64,000 bases of DNA from Diphasiastrum complanatum (taxonomy: Eukaryota; Streptophyta; Lycopodiopsida; Lycopodiales; Lycopodiaceae): NCBI GenBank assembly GCA_029204225.1, contig CM055101.1, positions 59,688,094-59,752,093 of the forward strand. The letters are read 5' to 3'. This document shows, piece by piece, positions 1 through 14,600 of the stretch; the stretch's first letter is position 1, and each line of letters opens with the position of its first letter. The notes beneath the pieces are model-generated. The model saw only the letters and a list, made by a program, of their open reading frames with translations, had not been told where the DNA came from and did no database searches. The translations under genes were made by a program, and so were the position numbers.

Positions 1-2200
1 CATACTTACTGTTTATAGTGACTATGCACGTCATACCAAATATAGGGCTTCAGTCATTAGTAAACTTGCGGACTATATCTTATGACTAAAAAACCATACT
101 GTGATAAATGATTCACACGTGTCAATCATTAATGAGGCAACACATAGGCATGCTATGGAAAATCTGTCAACATATTATTACGTGTAAAATAGGAAGATAG
201 AAAAAATCAAGTACTTCGTGCCCAGAAGATCTATCAAGTACTTCGTGCCCAGAAGACACATATAGACTACTGTCACTTAACACAACTTCAAACTTAAAAA
301 GTTAGCATTCGACTGTATGTTTTCATAGTTATATTGAACTTATATTAGCAAAACACATTCATAAAAGTTGAGATGTGGAATATATACCCACATGGACTCA
401 TGATTCTTTGTACTCGGCAACCCTACAATGAAATTCATGGAAATGCTTTCCCACTTGTCAACTATAATTTCTAGTTGTTGAACAATTTGCTTGCTCTAAA
501 ACGTTCTGCCTTATTAACTTGGCATTTTTGGCAACTACTTACATACTGTTAAAATGTCCCTCTTCATTTAACACCAAAAAATATGTCTTCTCAAAAGCTC
601 GTAAGTCTTATGGATTCTTGAATGTCTTGCATTGGGACTATCATGACACTCATAAAGTATTTGGCGTTTGGTGTCATCAATATCAAGAACACATATTCTA
701 TATTTGTATAGTAGGTACTCATCTTATGGAATATTGTTTCAATTATACTCCTTTCTTTTCTTACTTGAAATCTCAACTTCTTCGGTATTTTTGAAATCAT
801 CAAGTTTCTCTTTCTTGTCTCTAGTATTCATGTCGAATGCCTATATCAGCTTTGAACATCGAGCTTTCCTCCCTTGAAGATCAGATTGATTAAAAAGATA
901 TTTTATATTCTCATGGTCTATCAAGATCTCAAATTGTGATGACACCAAGTCTTCTAGGCATATATAATTGAGAAGAGTTCTTTTTCAAACACATTATATT
1001 TTATCTGGGCAGGTTCTAACTTCTTACTTTCAAAGGTGATTGGCCTTTCGTTCTGAATCAACACTACTCAAATGGTTACAAAGTCGCTTGCATCATCAAT
1101 CACAAATGGTTGATTACAATCAACACCTTTCAATAGTGGTGTTGTAGCAATCATCTACATAACAGTTTCAAAACTCTTGTGTTGCGGATGTTGCAGATAA
1201 AAGTCCCCCTTCCCCTTCCCCTTTAAGAGATTTGTTATAGGGACTGCCATTGTAATCCTTGACAAATCATTGATAATATCCTGAAAGACCTAAAAAGACT
1301 TGGAAAGCTAACTAATTGGCAGGTCTTGGTCAATTCAAAGTGGCTTCTACCTTTTATGGGTCCATCCTGAAATAAGATGACCTAAATAATTACCTTTCTA
1401 GTCTATGAAATAAGATGACATAAATAACTAATTTCCTTGGGTGAAAAATTCACAATTGGATTTTTTAGCTTACATCCTTATCAATTGGATTTTTTAGCTT
1501 GCATCCTTATCAATTGGAAAAGTTGCTTGAGATTTTTCAAACGCTTGGCCTTTGTCCTACGCCTTTGTCTTACTATAGATGAGAATATCATTTGAAAAAA
1601 TGAGCTCAAACTTATGAAGATAAGGTCTTAGGACACCATTCATCAAGTCATGAAAGTTGTCGAAGCATTTGTATGCCCAAATGGCATTACTTTGAACTCA
1701 TAATGACTTTGAAGAGTTTTAAAGGCCGTCTTAGGAACATATGTTGGCTTAATTTGGACTAGGTGATATCTAGATCATAAGTCCATCTTACTGAAATACT
1801 TTGCCTCTGTGAGTTGATCGAACAACTCATCTACTCAAGGCATAAGATAATATTCTTAGTAGTCACCTTATAAGGGCCCTATAATCTATATAGAAACACA
1901 TAGATCCATCTGTCTTCTTACCTAAGAGAGTTGAGAATGCCCAAGGTGAATTATTAGGTTGAACTTGACCTTTCTTAAGGTATTATAGGAGTTTTCTAAA
2001 AATCCTTCATTTTCATTATGGCTTAGTCCGTGCATGAAAAATTAAGCCTTGTTATGTATGTAGGCCATAAATAGGTTTGTAGCGCTCATTTGGTAGCTTA
2101 AGATTTGGATACTCTTGAGTTCTTTGTAGGAGATTCATCCGCTCTTCTTGGTGATTAGCTATAGACAAATATTGATGTTCATGCAATGTTCTATATTCCG
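1..2200 (-). pseudogene. Decayed Ty3/gypsy pol (RT, RNase H, integrase)
   Basis: Minus-strand translation in shifting frames gives gypsy Pol in the right order. The RT part at about 1740-2000 reads FSTLLGKKTDGSMCFYIDYR, then VDELFDQLTEAKYFSKMDL. The thumb and connection lie around 1250-1650. RNase H at about 1000-1090 reads FVIDDASDF, then ERPITFESKKL. An integrase piece at about 420-480 reads KWESISMNFIVGLPSTKN. Many stops and frameshifts are present, so this is an old dead copy. It lies downstream of the last visible CCR4-like exon and probably sits in that gene's next intron. No LTR was found. Confidence 0.62.
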
Positions 2201-2930
2201 TTGACTATTTGTACTTTCCATAAATAAAAGAAACTCAAAATAGACACTTACAAAAAATTGCTCTTTTGTAAAAGCATTAAACATGATCCAAGGACGACCA
2301 TGATTGAACCTAGGAAGCTTTTAGAAAGAGAACAACAATCATTAGGCAACAATAGTGATTCCATGTCAAAAAATATCCATTGTATCCATACGCACAAATA
2401 GGACTTTAGTTTCTTAGTTGAATCACTTATGAACACTAGGCATAGGACTTATGATCACTAGGCATAGGAATTATGATGGTCATTTTAGGTAAATAGCACA
2501 TTACTACTAGGACACGACAATCAAAGCTAGCTTGTACTCCATGAGAAACATGACTGAGTTTGGTAGATTGTTGAGTGGTGAATGCTATTCCTCGACTCTT
2601 GACCACGGTTAGATCTTTGCACAAGGAAGTGGAAACTCTTGATTCTTACTATAGAGTGACACATTCATCAAGTTATGTTATTATTTTTCATGACTTTCAT
2701 TCAAAGAGACTATGTATGTTAAAAGGGACTCGAGCCTCCAATACAATATGACATAGAACTTATTAGCTTACTCTCAGGTTAACCATCTCACTTGCTACTA
2801 TTTGAAGTATAATTATGTGGATCTAAGGGTGCATACACATTTTGCTCCTAAACAAGCTATTTGGTTTTGTATTCCTAGCACTATTCCTATCCAGTCCCAT
2901 CTTTTAGGTACCTTTTTGTTTTTTTTTTGA
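2200..2930. other. Unassigned stretch, possibly upstream part of the gypsy remnant
   Basis: Two short minus-strand open stretches at 2248-2436 and 2436-2624 precede the RT remnant in its reading direction, so they may be its protease-RT linker. No diagnostic motif is visible. I see nothing else between 2650 and 2930. Confidence 0.25.
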
Positions 2931-3150
2931 CAAGAGGGGGCAGGTGGGTGCCAAACACCCTCTGATAATTAATTCCGGGGGGGTGGGGGGAGGAAAATTG
3001 TTTTTATTTCATTTTGGGCATGTGGGAGCGAGCGGGGAGGGGCCTGTATTTTTTTTTTTTTTTTTGAAATTTTTTTTTTTGCAAAAGGGTGGACGCGTCC
3101 ACCCCTTGGAGCGTCCGCGCTCGGACGCGGACGCGCGTCCGCGTCCAGGG
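2925..3150. repeat. Poly-T tracts and a GC-rich palindromic block
   Basis: A G-rich segment (2967-2995) and T tracts (about 3048-3080) lead into a CG-rich block. Positions 3087-3104 form a perfect 18-bp palindrome centred on GGACGCGTCC. Positions 3111-3117 and 3122-3128 form a 7-bp hairpin. Positions 3123-3146 form a perfect 24-bp palindrome. All are built from the GGACGC/GCGTCC hexamer, in sharp contrast with the AT-rich surroundings. The overlapping open frames are low-complexity by-products. Confidence 0.7.
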
Positions 3151-3419
3151 TCCGCTTCCTTAGGGCTAGACTTATGTCTATGCATGCTAAAGCTGAAACA
3201 TGACAATCAACTAATTCTTTGTAACCTTGAATCACTACTGGGAACTTTGTTACTTGGCTTCCCAAGTCTTTTAAGTAACACCCATTTGTTCTTGATAGGT
3301 GGTCATTTTGGTTTCCCACTTAAAATCCCGGTTTTATTGGCCTAGCATGAAAACAAACTTGTTTTTTTTATCAATTATGTACCTTTTTTGCCAAAAAAAC
3401 TCACTTCATAGGTAGCACT

Positions 3420-4230
3420 AGTAGGTACCAAATAGACATACCCATGGATTTTATCACGGAATTCCCCGTAATGCAAAGATGACATGATGCTTACTTGATC
3501 ATTGCAGGTTTTCTAAAAAGACACATTTTATTCCTATGTGCACCACTATTAAAACAACGCAATGTGCATGTATTTTCTTTCATAAATATTCCAACCTGAA
3601 CAGATGGTTTACGCGGGTCTATTCTTACAAACAAGGAAAATGGTTTATACATATGAGTTTGGAAATACTTGTTGTTGATCTTATACTTATAGATATTGAA
3701 GGGAAATAATTGTCTTGAGGAAGATGGTCAATTTAAGGTCCTCAATTGTATCTTGTAGCATTATTTTCTACGATTTGTTTCACCTTCTATTATAGATTGG
3801 GATCAACATCAATGGTTGTCAAAGTTCCATAGAAAACACTAGTGCTTCACCTTTTTAATCCAAATCTACAAGTATTTGTTGAATACACCTATTACACTTG
3901 CAAATTTTCCTTTTGATGTTTATGATCTCATTTTTGTAAGCTCAAGATCATGTATAGAGAATAGATTAGCAATACAAGACTACCTATGATAGATATGGTA
4001 TGTGTGTAGGATTCTAAGAGCACCAATATCATGTTCATCTGCACAAGATTGCCTCAAACAAGTTTGCTAAGAGTCAATCTGAAACACAAAAATTGGATCC
4101 ATGGTATGATGGTCCCTTTTGAAATGTAGAGAAGTTGAGTCTTATCACTTAGTCTACAACTTCTTGCAACTATACAGGATTCTATGATGCCAAAGGGTAC
4201 TAAAGTGTTTCTTTTCTTTTTCTTGTTATG
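3420..4230 (+). pseudogene. Ty3/gypsy integrase remnant
   Basis: Plus-strand frames around 3437-3560 resemble the integrase core start (IDMPMDFITE..., then a stretch like the usual LTKMAHFIP). Segments at 3600-3660, 3790-3890 and 4085-4150 resemble the later core, the 'EFAYN' region and the 'LSPRYIGPF' C-terminal region (seen as LDPWYDGPF). Frames are broken throughout. This is a dead fragment without LTRs. Confidence 0.5.
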
Positions 4231-4908
4231 AAGCTTTCAATAGTTGATTGATTATTTCATAATTCTTTGACTTCTTTGTATAAGGCTTTTAATTTTGGTT
4301 CCTTCAGAGGGTCTACAATCTACTTGACGACTATGTTATGATGTTCATACAATGATCTTAGTTTGCATATTGCTATATGATCATTCCATTTGTTGTCTAT
4401 TATTGTTATATGTGAATCTCATGGGATGTCGAGTATACAACTTTGACCATATAGCATCCTTAAGCAAATCATTAAGTACCCAAAGTGTAACATGCAACAC
4501 AATTGCCAATCACATGGCAATCTAGTCTTCTTGTCTTCTATGCATCTCTTTCTTCTCTTTTCTCTTGTGCTTTAGAGAGCCTTCGGAACTATTTGATGAA
4601 TAAATCATGTGTGTGTGTGTGTGTGTTGCTTTGCCATTTGAACGTTTATTTCCAAGCTTGTCTTTTTTGTTCTACACCTAGATCTTGGATACTACATGGT
4701 TGAAAGCAAAAGGAAGCATCAGTAAATTGGATCCAATCATGCATGTGTATCTCTACATCGTCATGTGCTAAAGAGCAAAAGTAAAGTTTGACTATGGGTG
4801 AGTGAAAAGCTATCATAATTAGGCTTGTTCATTCAAAAAAACTCAACGTACGATTTGCTTCTAATTCACGTATTGGGTTGTCATGCACATGCACACACGC
4901 ACGCGCGT

Positions 4909-4945
<37 letters not shown>

Positions 4946-4978
4946 CAAAGACACATTGAACAAAAATTATGTTAGTAC
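4231..4978. other. Non-coding stretch with (TG)n and (CA)n microsatellites
   Basis: The stretch is AT-rich with no recognisable coding sequence. A (TG)n run lies at 4608-4627, and an alternating purine-pyrimidine (CA)n tract with a central ACGCGCGT lies at about 4885-4943, next to the end of a host-gene exon. It is part of the intron downstream of that exon. Confidence 0.6.
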
Positions 4979-5126
4979 CTGATCTCCCGGTGTAGAATTG
5001 AAGTCACCAACAAGAAAAACAATGGGTACTTTTTGGTATCTATCAATAAGTTCTCTTTGGAAGCCAACAAGCCTGGATACCAAATATTTAGCTTGTGCTA
5101 GCTTAACATCAGCCCAATTAGGGTCC
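4979..5126 (-). CDS. CCR4-like gene, last visible exon (GDFNSTPGD)
   Basis: A 148-nt exon encoding [20 protein letters not shown], then ..., [14 protein letters not shown], with a GTACTA donor. The GDFN motif holds the catalytic Asp and Asn. The remaining ~100 residues expected for the family, ending in an SDH motif, were not found between 1 and 4978. Confidence 0.93.
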
Positions 5127-5597
5127 CTGAAGACACAATAATTCCAATGATTGTCAAAGCATGAGCATGGCACTTTGATTTGACAATAAAGTACGTAGTA
5201 TCAATTTATGAGGAGAATGCACCCATGCATCTCAACTTTATAAATCTATTACCAACTACTGTGTACTTTTTGTTATCAATTATATGAGCTTATTAAACCA
5301 TGCCCATGACATCATCTACATTTAGAACCTTGAGAGACACAAAGATGAAATTGAAAAAGGACATCAACTAATCATGAAATTTACTACAAATCTAGAAGGT
5401 CGACATATTTCACGTCTAAAAAGATCTTTTGATCAATGTGGCAACCCTAGTTACTATGGTAGTGCATCATGAAAAAAGCAAAGCACCATAACAAGTACGT
5501 GTAAAATATACTTTAAAATTTTGAAATTTTCAATAAGTTCATTTCCTTTTTCTAAAACTTCAACATGTGCTAGGTATCTTGTTAACTATTTACTTAT

Positions 5598-5681
<84 letters not shown>

Positions 5682-8600
5682 ATCATAATTGCAATTAGCG
5701 TTACGGAACGTGATAAAGCATTCTCGATTTTAGGGTTAAAATTGTCTAAAATGCAAATCCCTTTTTTTTGGAGGGGAGATTTGTAATTTTTCCTTAAACA
5801 AAAATTTGTTTCTCAAAATTTTTTTAGTGGAACTATCAACAATCATACCATATTCACACTATACGACTGGCAATCGATTGGAGTTCAGCTTAAAGCCTGG
5901 CAAATTCACTAACAAAAAAACTTTGGAACATACTAATAAAAATAGCTAAATATTGTTTTTTCCTATAAATAAATAAATGAAAAAAAAATTGCGTTCTAGA
6001 TTCATTTTGGATACATTTTTGCAATAAATTAGCTAAACTTGATATTTCATCGCATGCGTGTAAGTTCATACATGAGGATATGTCTCATGTCTTGAAGGGG
6101 GAGAGATTGTTGCCCATAAAGAATGTAAAGAATCGTATTGAACTCATCCCATGGGCAAGTTTGGTATGTAGGCCTCCCTATAGGATGACCCTAAAAGAGG
6201 AAGATGAAGACAGAAAAATGTTGGAAGAATATCTCAAGCTGGGGTATGCTCGTCCTAGTTATTCACCCTTTGTCTCTCTTACTCGTTAAGAAAAAGGATG
6301 GTAGTTTCTAGATGTGCAATGATTATAAGGGACTGAATAAAATCACTATAGTGTACAAATATCCAATGCCCAAGGTTGATAATCTATTGGGTGTGTTGCA
6401 AGGTGCAACCATTTTCAATAAGGTAGATCTCAAAAGTGGGTACCATTAGATACAGATGAAGACGGCCTCCCGAACCCATTTAGGGCATTATGAATTTTTG
6501 GTGATGTTGTTTGGGCCCTAACCAATGCACCATCCATATTCATGATGCTCATGAACAATGTCTTGCATGAGTATATGGGCAAGTTTGTCGTCAATTTTAT
6601 TGATGATATACTTTTCTATAATAAAGTGGTAGCAAAGCATGAGATTCATCTCTAGATCATAACTGGCAAGTTACAAGCTTTTGCCTTGTATCCCAATGCT
6701 CAAAAGACTAAGTTGTAAAAGACTCGTGTCGAGTATTTGGTTCACATAGTGAAGGTTGAGGGTATTTCAATTGACCTAGCCAAGGTGGTTGTGGTTAAAA
6801 GAAGCCAAGGCTTGCCAACATACACCAGTTACGACCTTTTCTGGGCTTTTGTAAGTTAAACTGGCAATTTGTTAAGAACAATTCCTAGATAGATGCCCCT
6901 TCAATGGACCAGTTACGTAAGAACAATATTGTGGTTCAATAGGATGCAACATAGTTTTGAGAACTTGAAGGAGGTAGTGGCCATGGCTCCAGTTCTCAAG
7001 ATTGTTGATACCCAAAAACTCCTTGACCTAGAGATGGATGCAAATGGCATTGCCGAAGCCCACCATTAACAAAGATAGTGCGGGTGCTTATGCCCTCTTA
7101 TTAACTACATGATGAAACTAGTCCTACTCTAATTAAGCACCATGGCTACATTTTTCATTACTGACTATTGAGCACATGGGCTGATTACATGCGGGACATG
7201 ATAGGACTTGCCCCTATTGATAAAAAACAACATTATTATCCTTTCTCAAAACCATTTCCATGGATTTTATTCTTGGATTAGACATATAAAAAAATATCAA
7301 AAATCTTGTTGAGTTGTTGATTGTTTGTCAAATTGTGCTCTAGCTATTGCACCCACTGAGTAGAAAACTAATGAGCAATTTGCTTGTTATTTTTGTCTCT
7401 AAGAACTTTAATTTGCAAGGGTTACAAAAGTTTACTTTGTCTTATCATGATACAATGCTTAGGATTGCTTTTTGACAACATAACTTAACTCATTTTTTAA
7501 CAACTAGTCCAAAGTACGTATTCAAGCTTGAGGATCATCTAAAAAACTTCCTTCATTAGAAGTAATAAGTGGGACTTTCCTTGTTGCAGAATATAGCTAC
7601 AATAACTTTCTCAATACTAGTACCAAGTTTACTCCTATTCAATTATCAAAAGGTCATCAATCATCCTATCATGGTTTGCATGTTATCAATAATGATACAC
7701 TCCACATTGCCATATTTATGTATGATTTTCATGAGATAATCACAATAGCCTCTAACCCTCTAGTATGCAGTATGCTCAAGTATCACCAACAATGTGACCA
7801 ACATCACTGCTATGTTAGTGTTATTGAGGGGTCAACAAGTAGGTTTCTACTTTGCACAAGAAGGCTTAATCCATAATGCTAAAGCTTGTGGCTCATAAAT
7901 TGTAATTATGAACTTTTTAAGATTGCCAAAAGTCCGTACCATTATCACTTATAAGCTCAAGCTACCATTGTTGCAAAAGTTATATGTATCTTCCATGTTA
8001 GCCTTCTTCTACTACTATCCACAGGTTTGATGTCGTTGGTCCTTCATACCTATTGATGATGATCTTTATCGTTCTATACTACTGGCTATTCCATAGGCAC
8101 AAGTTCGACAATATTGCCGCACATCAATTCTTAGTATTTAGAACCAATATTACCATTAGCAACTAATTGACAAATAGGTTTTATGATTCACGCCCTAATT
8201 GACCTTATGACTTAAGCCCCTGGCAAATCAACATCTAGTATTTTCATATATAATGATTTTTTACAAAATGATTGGGCATCTAGACCTACCTTGTAGAACC
8301 AAAGGCCTCTTGAAATATAAATAAGTCCAATGGACCTCAATTCGCTTGGTGGATTGCTAAGAGCCTTAGGTTACTTAGCATAGAGCAATGTAAATTTGCT
8401 TCTTAGCTAGCACATATAAGTTTTTGATGAGTCTTGGCTTATTTCTAGCAATGTTCTTTTTTGGACCTTAATCTAATATCGTTCTTTTGATTGGACCATC
8501 ATAGTTTTAATGTTCAGCTATACGATTGTTATGTTAATTATTTGCTACAAGAAGCAATTACTTTATAGCATACATCATCTTCCTTCTAATGTTGCTACAT

Positions 8601-11600
8601 TCCATTAATATTATAGTAGTCACTAGTAGCAATCTCCACTTTCTTTGTTATGTTACCAAAAGTAAGCACATTGTCTTATTGAAAAGAAAGAGTTGCACAC
8701 ATATTCAAGATAGTTCTTGGGCCCCCAACTATGATCTCCATCATAGACATAGAATCACATAAGAACAATAGACCATAAAAGATGAAACAAATAACATCTT
8801 TTAAATAAGAACAAGAAGCCTCCTCCAAAAGACGAGTAATCCTACACATAAGCTATGGAATGGATAAAATCATGCCTATTTACACTAACTAGCATTGGCT
8901 TGCACAACAAGTTAGGTCACATTTGATTTGTACCCCTTCTAGCCTAAAACCCTCAACATAAGTAGCCCTACCAAAAGTAATGTGCCCCTCCAACAGATGC
9001 CCAATACTAACTTGTGAATAGAATTCCAAGAATTTGAGTGGAGCATTAACATAGGTGGCCCTACACAATTACAATGGAGTATCAATGGACTAGGCCCTAG
9101 GGAACCTAGAATGGCTTAAGGATGATATTGATAGGTTCTCTATTAATAAAGCTAAACAACTGGAGGTGTCTTTGCCACTAAATAAGTTGATAATCGATTA
9201 ATCAGGTATACCATCCTTTTAGTACATTTGTTCAAGAGTATTGTATGTTGTTGGTAGCACAATTGAAACAACCCCAAGGGCTAGTGATGCTAGAGTCAGC
9301 CCTAGTAGTGGATCTTGTTGAGCAAGAAAAATGAAGAAAGAATTCTAATTTTTAAGCTAATTAGAAGCTTGATTTGCTAGATCCACTAGTAACTAATCTA
9401 GCCAAATAAAATGAGTCTTAGGCCCACAATGTCAAGTAAACCCTAAATGTATTGTGTGAGTACATGTCTCTCCCCTACTAACAAAAACATCGCCCTCAAT
9501 ATGTGCATGCAAAAAATCATAATAACCAGTCCAAATATATGGGACCTCCATGTAGGCTATAAATGTAACTATTGTAAATGTTGCAAACTAAAAAACCACA
9601 AAAATGCATATACAAAAGACAGTCCCACATTATGTTGATGCCATAGCACTGATCAAAAATTGCATATGCTCAGTGTATTGCTTCCGCAAGCTATCCAAAC
9701 TTAACTACGAATTGCGACATGGACTAGAAGTCAAAGAAGCCATCATAGGGATCGTCGCCAACAATAAGCCAAACACAAATGATACCACAAATGCATACAT
9801 ATCAAACTAGTCATATGGACCAAGAATGGCAACATCAACAACCCTCCTTCCCCCAAAGCAATCCATATGGACCAAGATAAGTGAACTAGAACTACTCTTC
9901 TCCTCCGATACATCCAACTTTGTATGTTCAACAGACCAATAAACAACTGGTATCTCCTTTATCATCACAAAAGAATTCTGGAAAACTTGTGATAGGTTAC
10001 AACAATTCCTTTTTTTTTTAGCAGATTTGTATAAAAAATAAATCAGGAAACCCTCGAAAGATGGAATTTAGAGCTCCTTCGAGATATCAAATTGATAAGT
10101 GGTAAAGTGCCATACGAGTGATTCACACTAGAAAGATGAATGATCCAAAAAAGTTCCCAAAAATGACACAAAAAGTACAGAAAAAACGTAGTCCCAAAAA
10201 CCAGTAAAAAGAAAACTTGAAAAGGTAGAAGTCTTACTAGGGGGACTTAGAGTGATCCAAATGATTCAAACTCTGTAAGGTGTAATAGAAGAGCCCTATT
10301 TTAGGAACACAATGATATAAAAATCTTCACAAAAAAGTGAACAAACAGCGTGACAATGACTTTATCAGGTTAAGCTATAACATCTTGACCGCTACAAATC
10401 AGATTCGTAAAACGTGAAGTTCATTAGAAGCCTCTTATTGTAGTAAAAGCGATCATCCAAAAAACTTCACAGGATAAAAGAAAAATGTCACAAAATTCTT
10501 AAAAGTTAAATTATGTACAAAACACATACAAAACAATCTTCCATATGTACATATTCTATACGCCACAAATATGTGACTTAAAGAAGCCTAAGCACCTCAA
10601 TATCAATATGTGATTGATTGGAGACTATGATTTTAGGTTTAGATAAGTCCCAACTTTAATGCTAGGAGATACTGAACTAACTCAAAAATCTATTGTTCAT
10701 TTGATCAATATAGTTACATTTCCTTTTAATACATTTTGCATGTAATCCAATCCCTTTAGGAGCAATATATTTTCTTTCATATATTGTCTTTTTTATCATA
10801 ACGACAACTTACTAAGTGGTATTATTTAATCCATTATAAAAACCAGCTCATTTCTTGAAGAAAACTCATGGCATTATAAATAATAAAAGTTTCCATATGT
10901 TTTTTACAATCCTACTAGCAGTATACTTTGACACCTGCTCTCCCACTTATTGTTACAGAACAATCATAAGAACAGTAGATTGAAGAGCATCTTACCAGTA
11001 AAGATGTGTATTGGCTACAATGATGATAAAACCAGGAGCTTTAAAACATTTGAAAGCGGCCATTATCGCGACACAATCACGCTTCAATCTTACATTAGGA
11101 TCATTTATGTCGACCTTAGAACATTCTACAGCTGCATCATCTTTTAGATAAACAAAGAGACTACATTTAGGCAAGTAATCAAAGTTGAGTAGAAAAGATT
11201 TAGTCTCCATTAGAATGAATTCAGGGTAAAAATACCACAAAACGATATCTGTAATTAAGAAATTATGAGTAGAATTTTGAAAATATGTCACAACAAGATC
11301 GATACATATGCACATGCAGGCTTCTACAAGAGGAAGAAAGGTGATTGCAACCAGATTCATAACAGTCAAAGAAACCAATCGCAATTATTTCTCATTTACA
11401 TTAGAACCTCCATTTCCTAATCAAACAAATTGCTTGGAGAATTTAGGAAGGGCACGCGTTAGTAAAGTTAATACTGTTCGCTTGGAGTAGATAAGGAAAG
11501 GTAGATGTTAGTAAATTTAAAATTTGAGCATCGTCCTCAGATTTGAGAGATAGTAGTCTGACAGATAGGCCATCCAACAAAGATGCCTTTCAAATTGATT

Positions 11601-14600
11601 CCATTGGTCAATTGTACTCACCTTCACTAATGAGATATACCAATATGCTCTTTCAATAGCTAGAAGCTTAGTTGTACAAGCTACATTCTTTGTACAGGTT
11701 ATGGACTATTGGGGCCATAGAGGGCTTGTACTGCGGGGCCTATATTCATATACAATCATATGCTCACCACGAGCCTTTTCTAAAATGCAATCTCTCTCAT
11801 TTTGGTGAATATAGTGTGTGAAGCTATTGTGGCATTCTCCTTTCCTCCTTTTGTGCATGGATCTGCGTGATGTGATTATGCAAGTTGCTTGAGTGACATT
11901 GTGAATCGTTGTATTGGGAGCTGTATTTAGTTACAGAACTTGTCAAGAGCTTCAATTCAAGTGAGAAAGTCCCTCAAAAGTTTTTAGTGGAAAAAGGAAT
12001 AAAAAGAGATGAGAAATTCTCTGTTCAACTGAAAAGTGACAAGAAATCATTGTTTAGAGCATGGAAAGTCTCTATAGAGAGCTTAGAGGCCATACTAGAC
12101 ATTATGAAAGATCAAGTACATTCAGATTTAGCCAAAATTTGAGAAAGTTATATACTTTTCAGTTTAGGTGAAGTTTGTCAACTTTTTATTGTAAAACTGA
12201 GATAAAATCCTCATTTCTCAGCCAAAGTAGTCACAACAAAGCCTGTAGAGGCAGGCTAGAGATAGTCGTAGCTTCTAAAAAGATCAAGTTTGGTGAAAAA
12301 TGAAAAAAAAAAAAAATTGCCATTTTCTCTAGTTTCCAACTTTCCGAAGTAATTTCAAAAAAGTATTTCTCCATGAAAATGACTAGTTAAAAGTTGAATC
12401 TAATCATGGAAGATAGGTGACCTTAGAGAGATTCAAAACGGTAGTAGGGAGGCGCACAAAATCTTAGAAAAGCAAGTTCTTCATAGCGAAGTCCTTGTTG
12501 GATCACAAGCCCACGAGGGTTTAACCTCCGTGAAATCTGTTTCCTTGACCACGCAGAGAAGCCTCATCTGCTAGACTATAGCCCTAAATGTGTTGATGGC
12601 TCAAATCACAAGATCAAGTGCTAAGATCATTGCATTTTGTGGGTCCTCAAATTTCAATTTTGAAGATTGAAAGGCATTTTGACATTCAACTTCATTGAAA
12701 ATTTTCAACTTGAAATGCACTGAAGGGACTCGAAGGTCAACATCCTGGTTTCTTCACTATGTAAAAACTGTTCAAAAATTTCCAAGGGGGTAACTAACAC
12801 TAGAATTGGCCTATTTAAACAGTCCTTGGGCCATTTGATTCCAAATTTGGAGGTGGTGTTGTATGACTATACCACCACACTAGCAAATAGAGAGTTCATC
12901 CTAGAGTGCAAAATTATCAAATTTTGCATCCAATGCAACCACTACAAAGCCAGCATCAGATGTGACAAGTTTGAGGTTTAAAAATCATACTATTTGGCAA
13001 AAAATGGCCGCTTTAAGAGCCATAATGGCTTGAGCAAGAGGAAGTAGAACTCCAATTTCTCTTCTAGTGATCATAAAAGTCATTACCGAGTGCATTTTGA
13101 GCGATATATTACAATTTTAATCGGTCAAAGGTGCTAGATTACAAGGAATGAGCATGAAAATGGATGGCTCCATGCTTTCAGAGGGGAGTAAATTGGATGA
13201 AAAGAGAGCTCCAATGTAAAAATTTAATTTCAAAAACTTGCTTGTTACGAGTGAATTGTGAGACATCACAATCAGTCTCAAAATGAAGCCCATTTCTAAT
13301 GAAGATGGAATGCTCAATGAGAAGCAAGTTCAATTTGATTGAAAAGCTTGGAAAGCCTTGTGGACTATGCCAGTGCACAATACTTTGATATTCCACAAAG
13401 TGCCACAACGTCATCGATGAAAGCATGGAATATGCTTCAAAGAATGTTTGAAATGACGTCACCAACTAGACTACTTTTGAAGCAAAAATTTCACACAATG
13501 AAGATGATTGATTGGGAATCAATGACAAGATACTTGACAAGATCAAAGAGATTCATGATCAACTTTTTGATGCACATACAAGTCTATCTAGGAAGTATCT
13601 TAACCTCAATAACAGACACACCATATGAAAGCTTGAAGGAAACTAGCTATGGAAGCATCAACAATACAAGGAAAGCTTAAGCACCAAAGGCAACCAAAGT
13701 TAGAACTCCAAATGCTTGAACGGTGAGAGAGAGGAGGGCGTGAACCTCCTTGAGGATGAGTCCTTCCTTACATACTTAGAAACTATTAAGGTGTCATCAC
13801 CAACTTGAGTCTTCTGCCACATGGCATGCACACTTGGCCACTTTGACCCAACTTGCACTTACTTATTTGACTACAAAGAGGAGTACACTGTATCTTACAA
13901 TTAAATTGCCCCCATGACAAATGTATAACACAGAACCATGTAAGTGCCTAGCCGCTAGGGCTAAGATAGGCAATATATTTCAAACCCGCCCCCCTTAATG
14001 GCTATTTATTTAATGTAACACCTAAAGACTAACTAAACTTTTCAAGTTTCTCTTACAAAGCGCTTAGTGAAGATGTTTGCAATCTAATCTTCGACGCCAT
14101 AGAACTCAAGTTGAATTTCCCCACCATGCACTTTCTCTTGTATGAAGTGCTAGACAACCTCAATGTGTTTTGTCTTGGCATGGTCTTGCAATCCTACATA
14201 TTGAATACTATGCCTAGAATATAAAAAGAATATAATGTTTCCTTCAAATTTCTAATCCTAGATAACCACGTATCAAGCCCAAATCTTTCATGTCAAATTC
14301 ACATGAAAGATCAACTTCACCCTTAGCAATAAGCAACTCATTGCTACCTATGATGATTAGATCATCAACATAGAGAACAATAATTACTATATCCTCTTTG
14401 TCCCTCAAAACATACAAGCTATAGTTAGATCTACTTCTCTCAAACTTATGCTTTGTGAAGTGATTAAATACTTCTTTTGAAGATTGAGCTTCGCCAATCT
14501 GGGTATCTAAAATATTGAGAATGATTAGCGCGAAGCTTTACCATCCTTCGATTTCCATTTTGAGTCGGCTATGTCGTCTTCAAGCTTCAATTCAATAACT

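Noticed and set aside
1-120. Further CCR4-like exon (VHSHYKQ followed by a GTAAGTATG donor-like site)
   Set aside because: The translation does not match the expected C-terminal EEP region, and the segment fits the decayed gypsy integrase as well.
2944-3345. Three overlapping frames rich in Asp-Ala-Arg-Pro or Phe
   Set aside because: They arise from the GC palindromes and poly-T tracts.
4967-5173. Stand-alone small protein with a GDFN motif
   Set aside because: The conserved part is bounded by splice sites and joins in phase with the exon at 10,996-11,140, so it is an exon of the CCR4-like gene. The outer residues are intron translation.
10992-11384. 130-codon membrane-like protein
   Set aside because: Only the last 48 residues are conserved (the exon). 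The hydrophobic N-terminal part is upstream intron read in frame.
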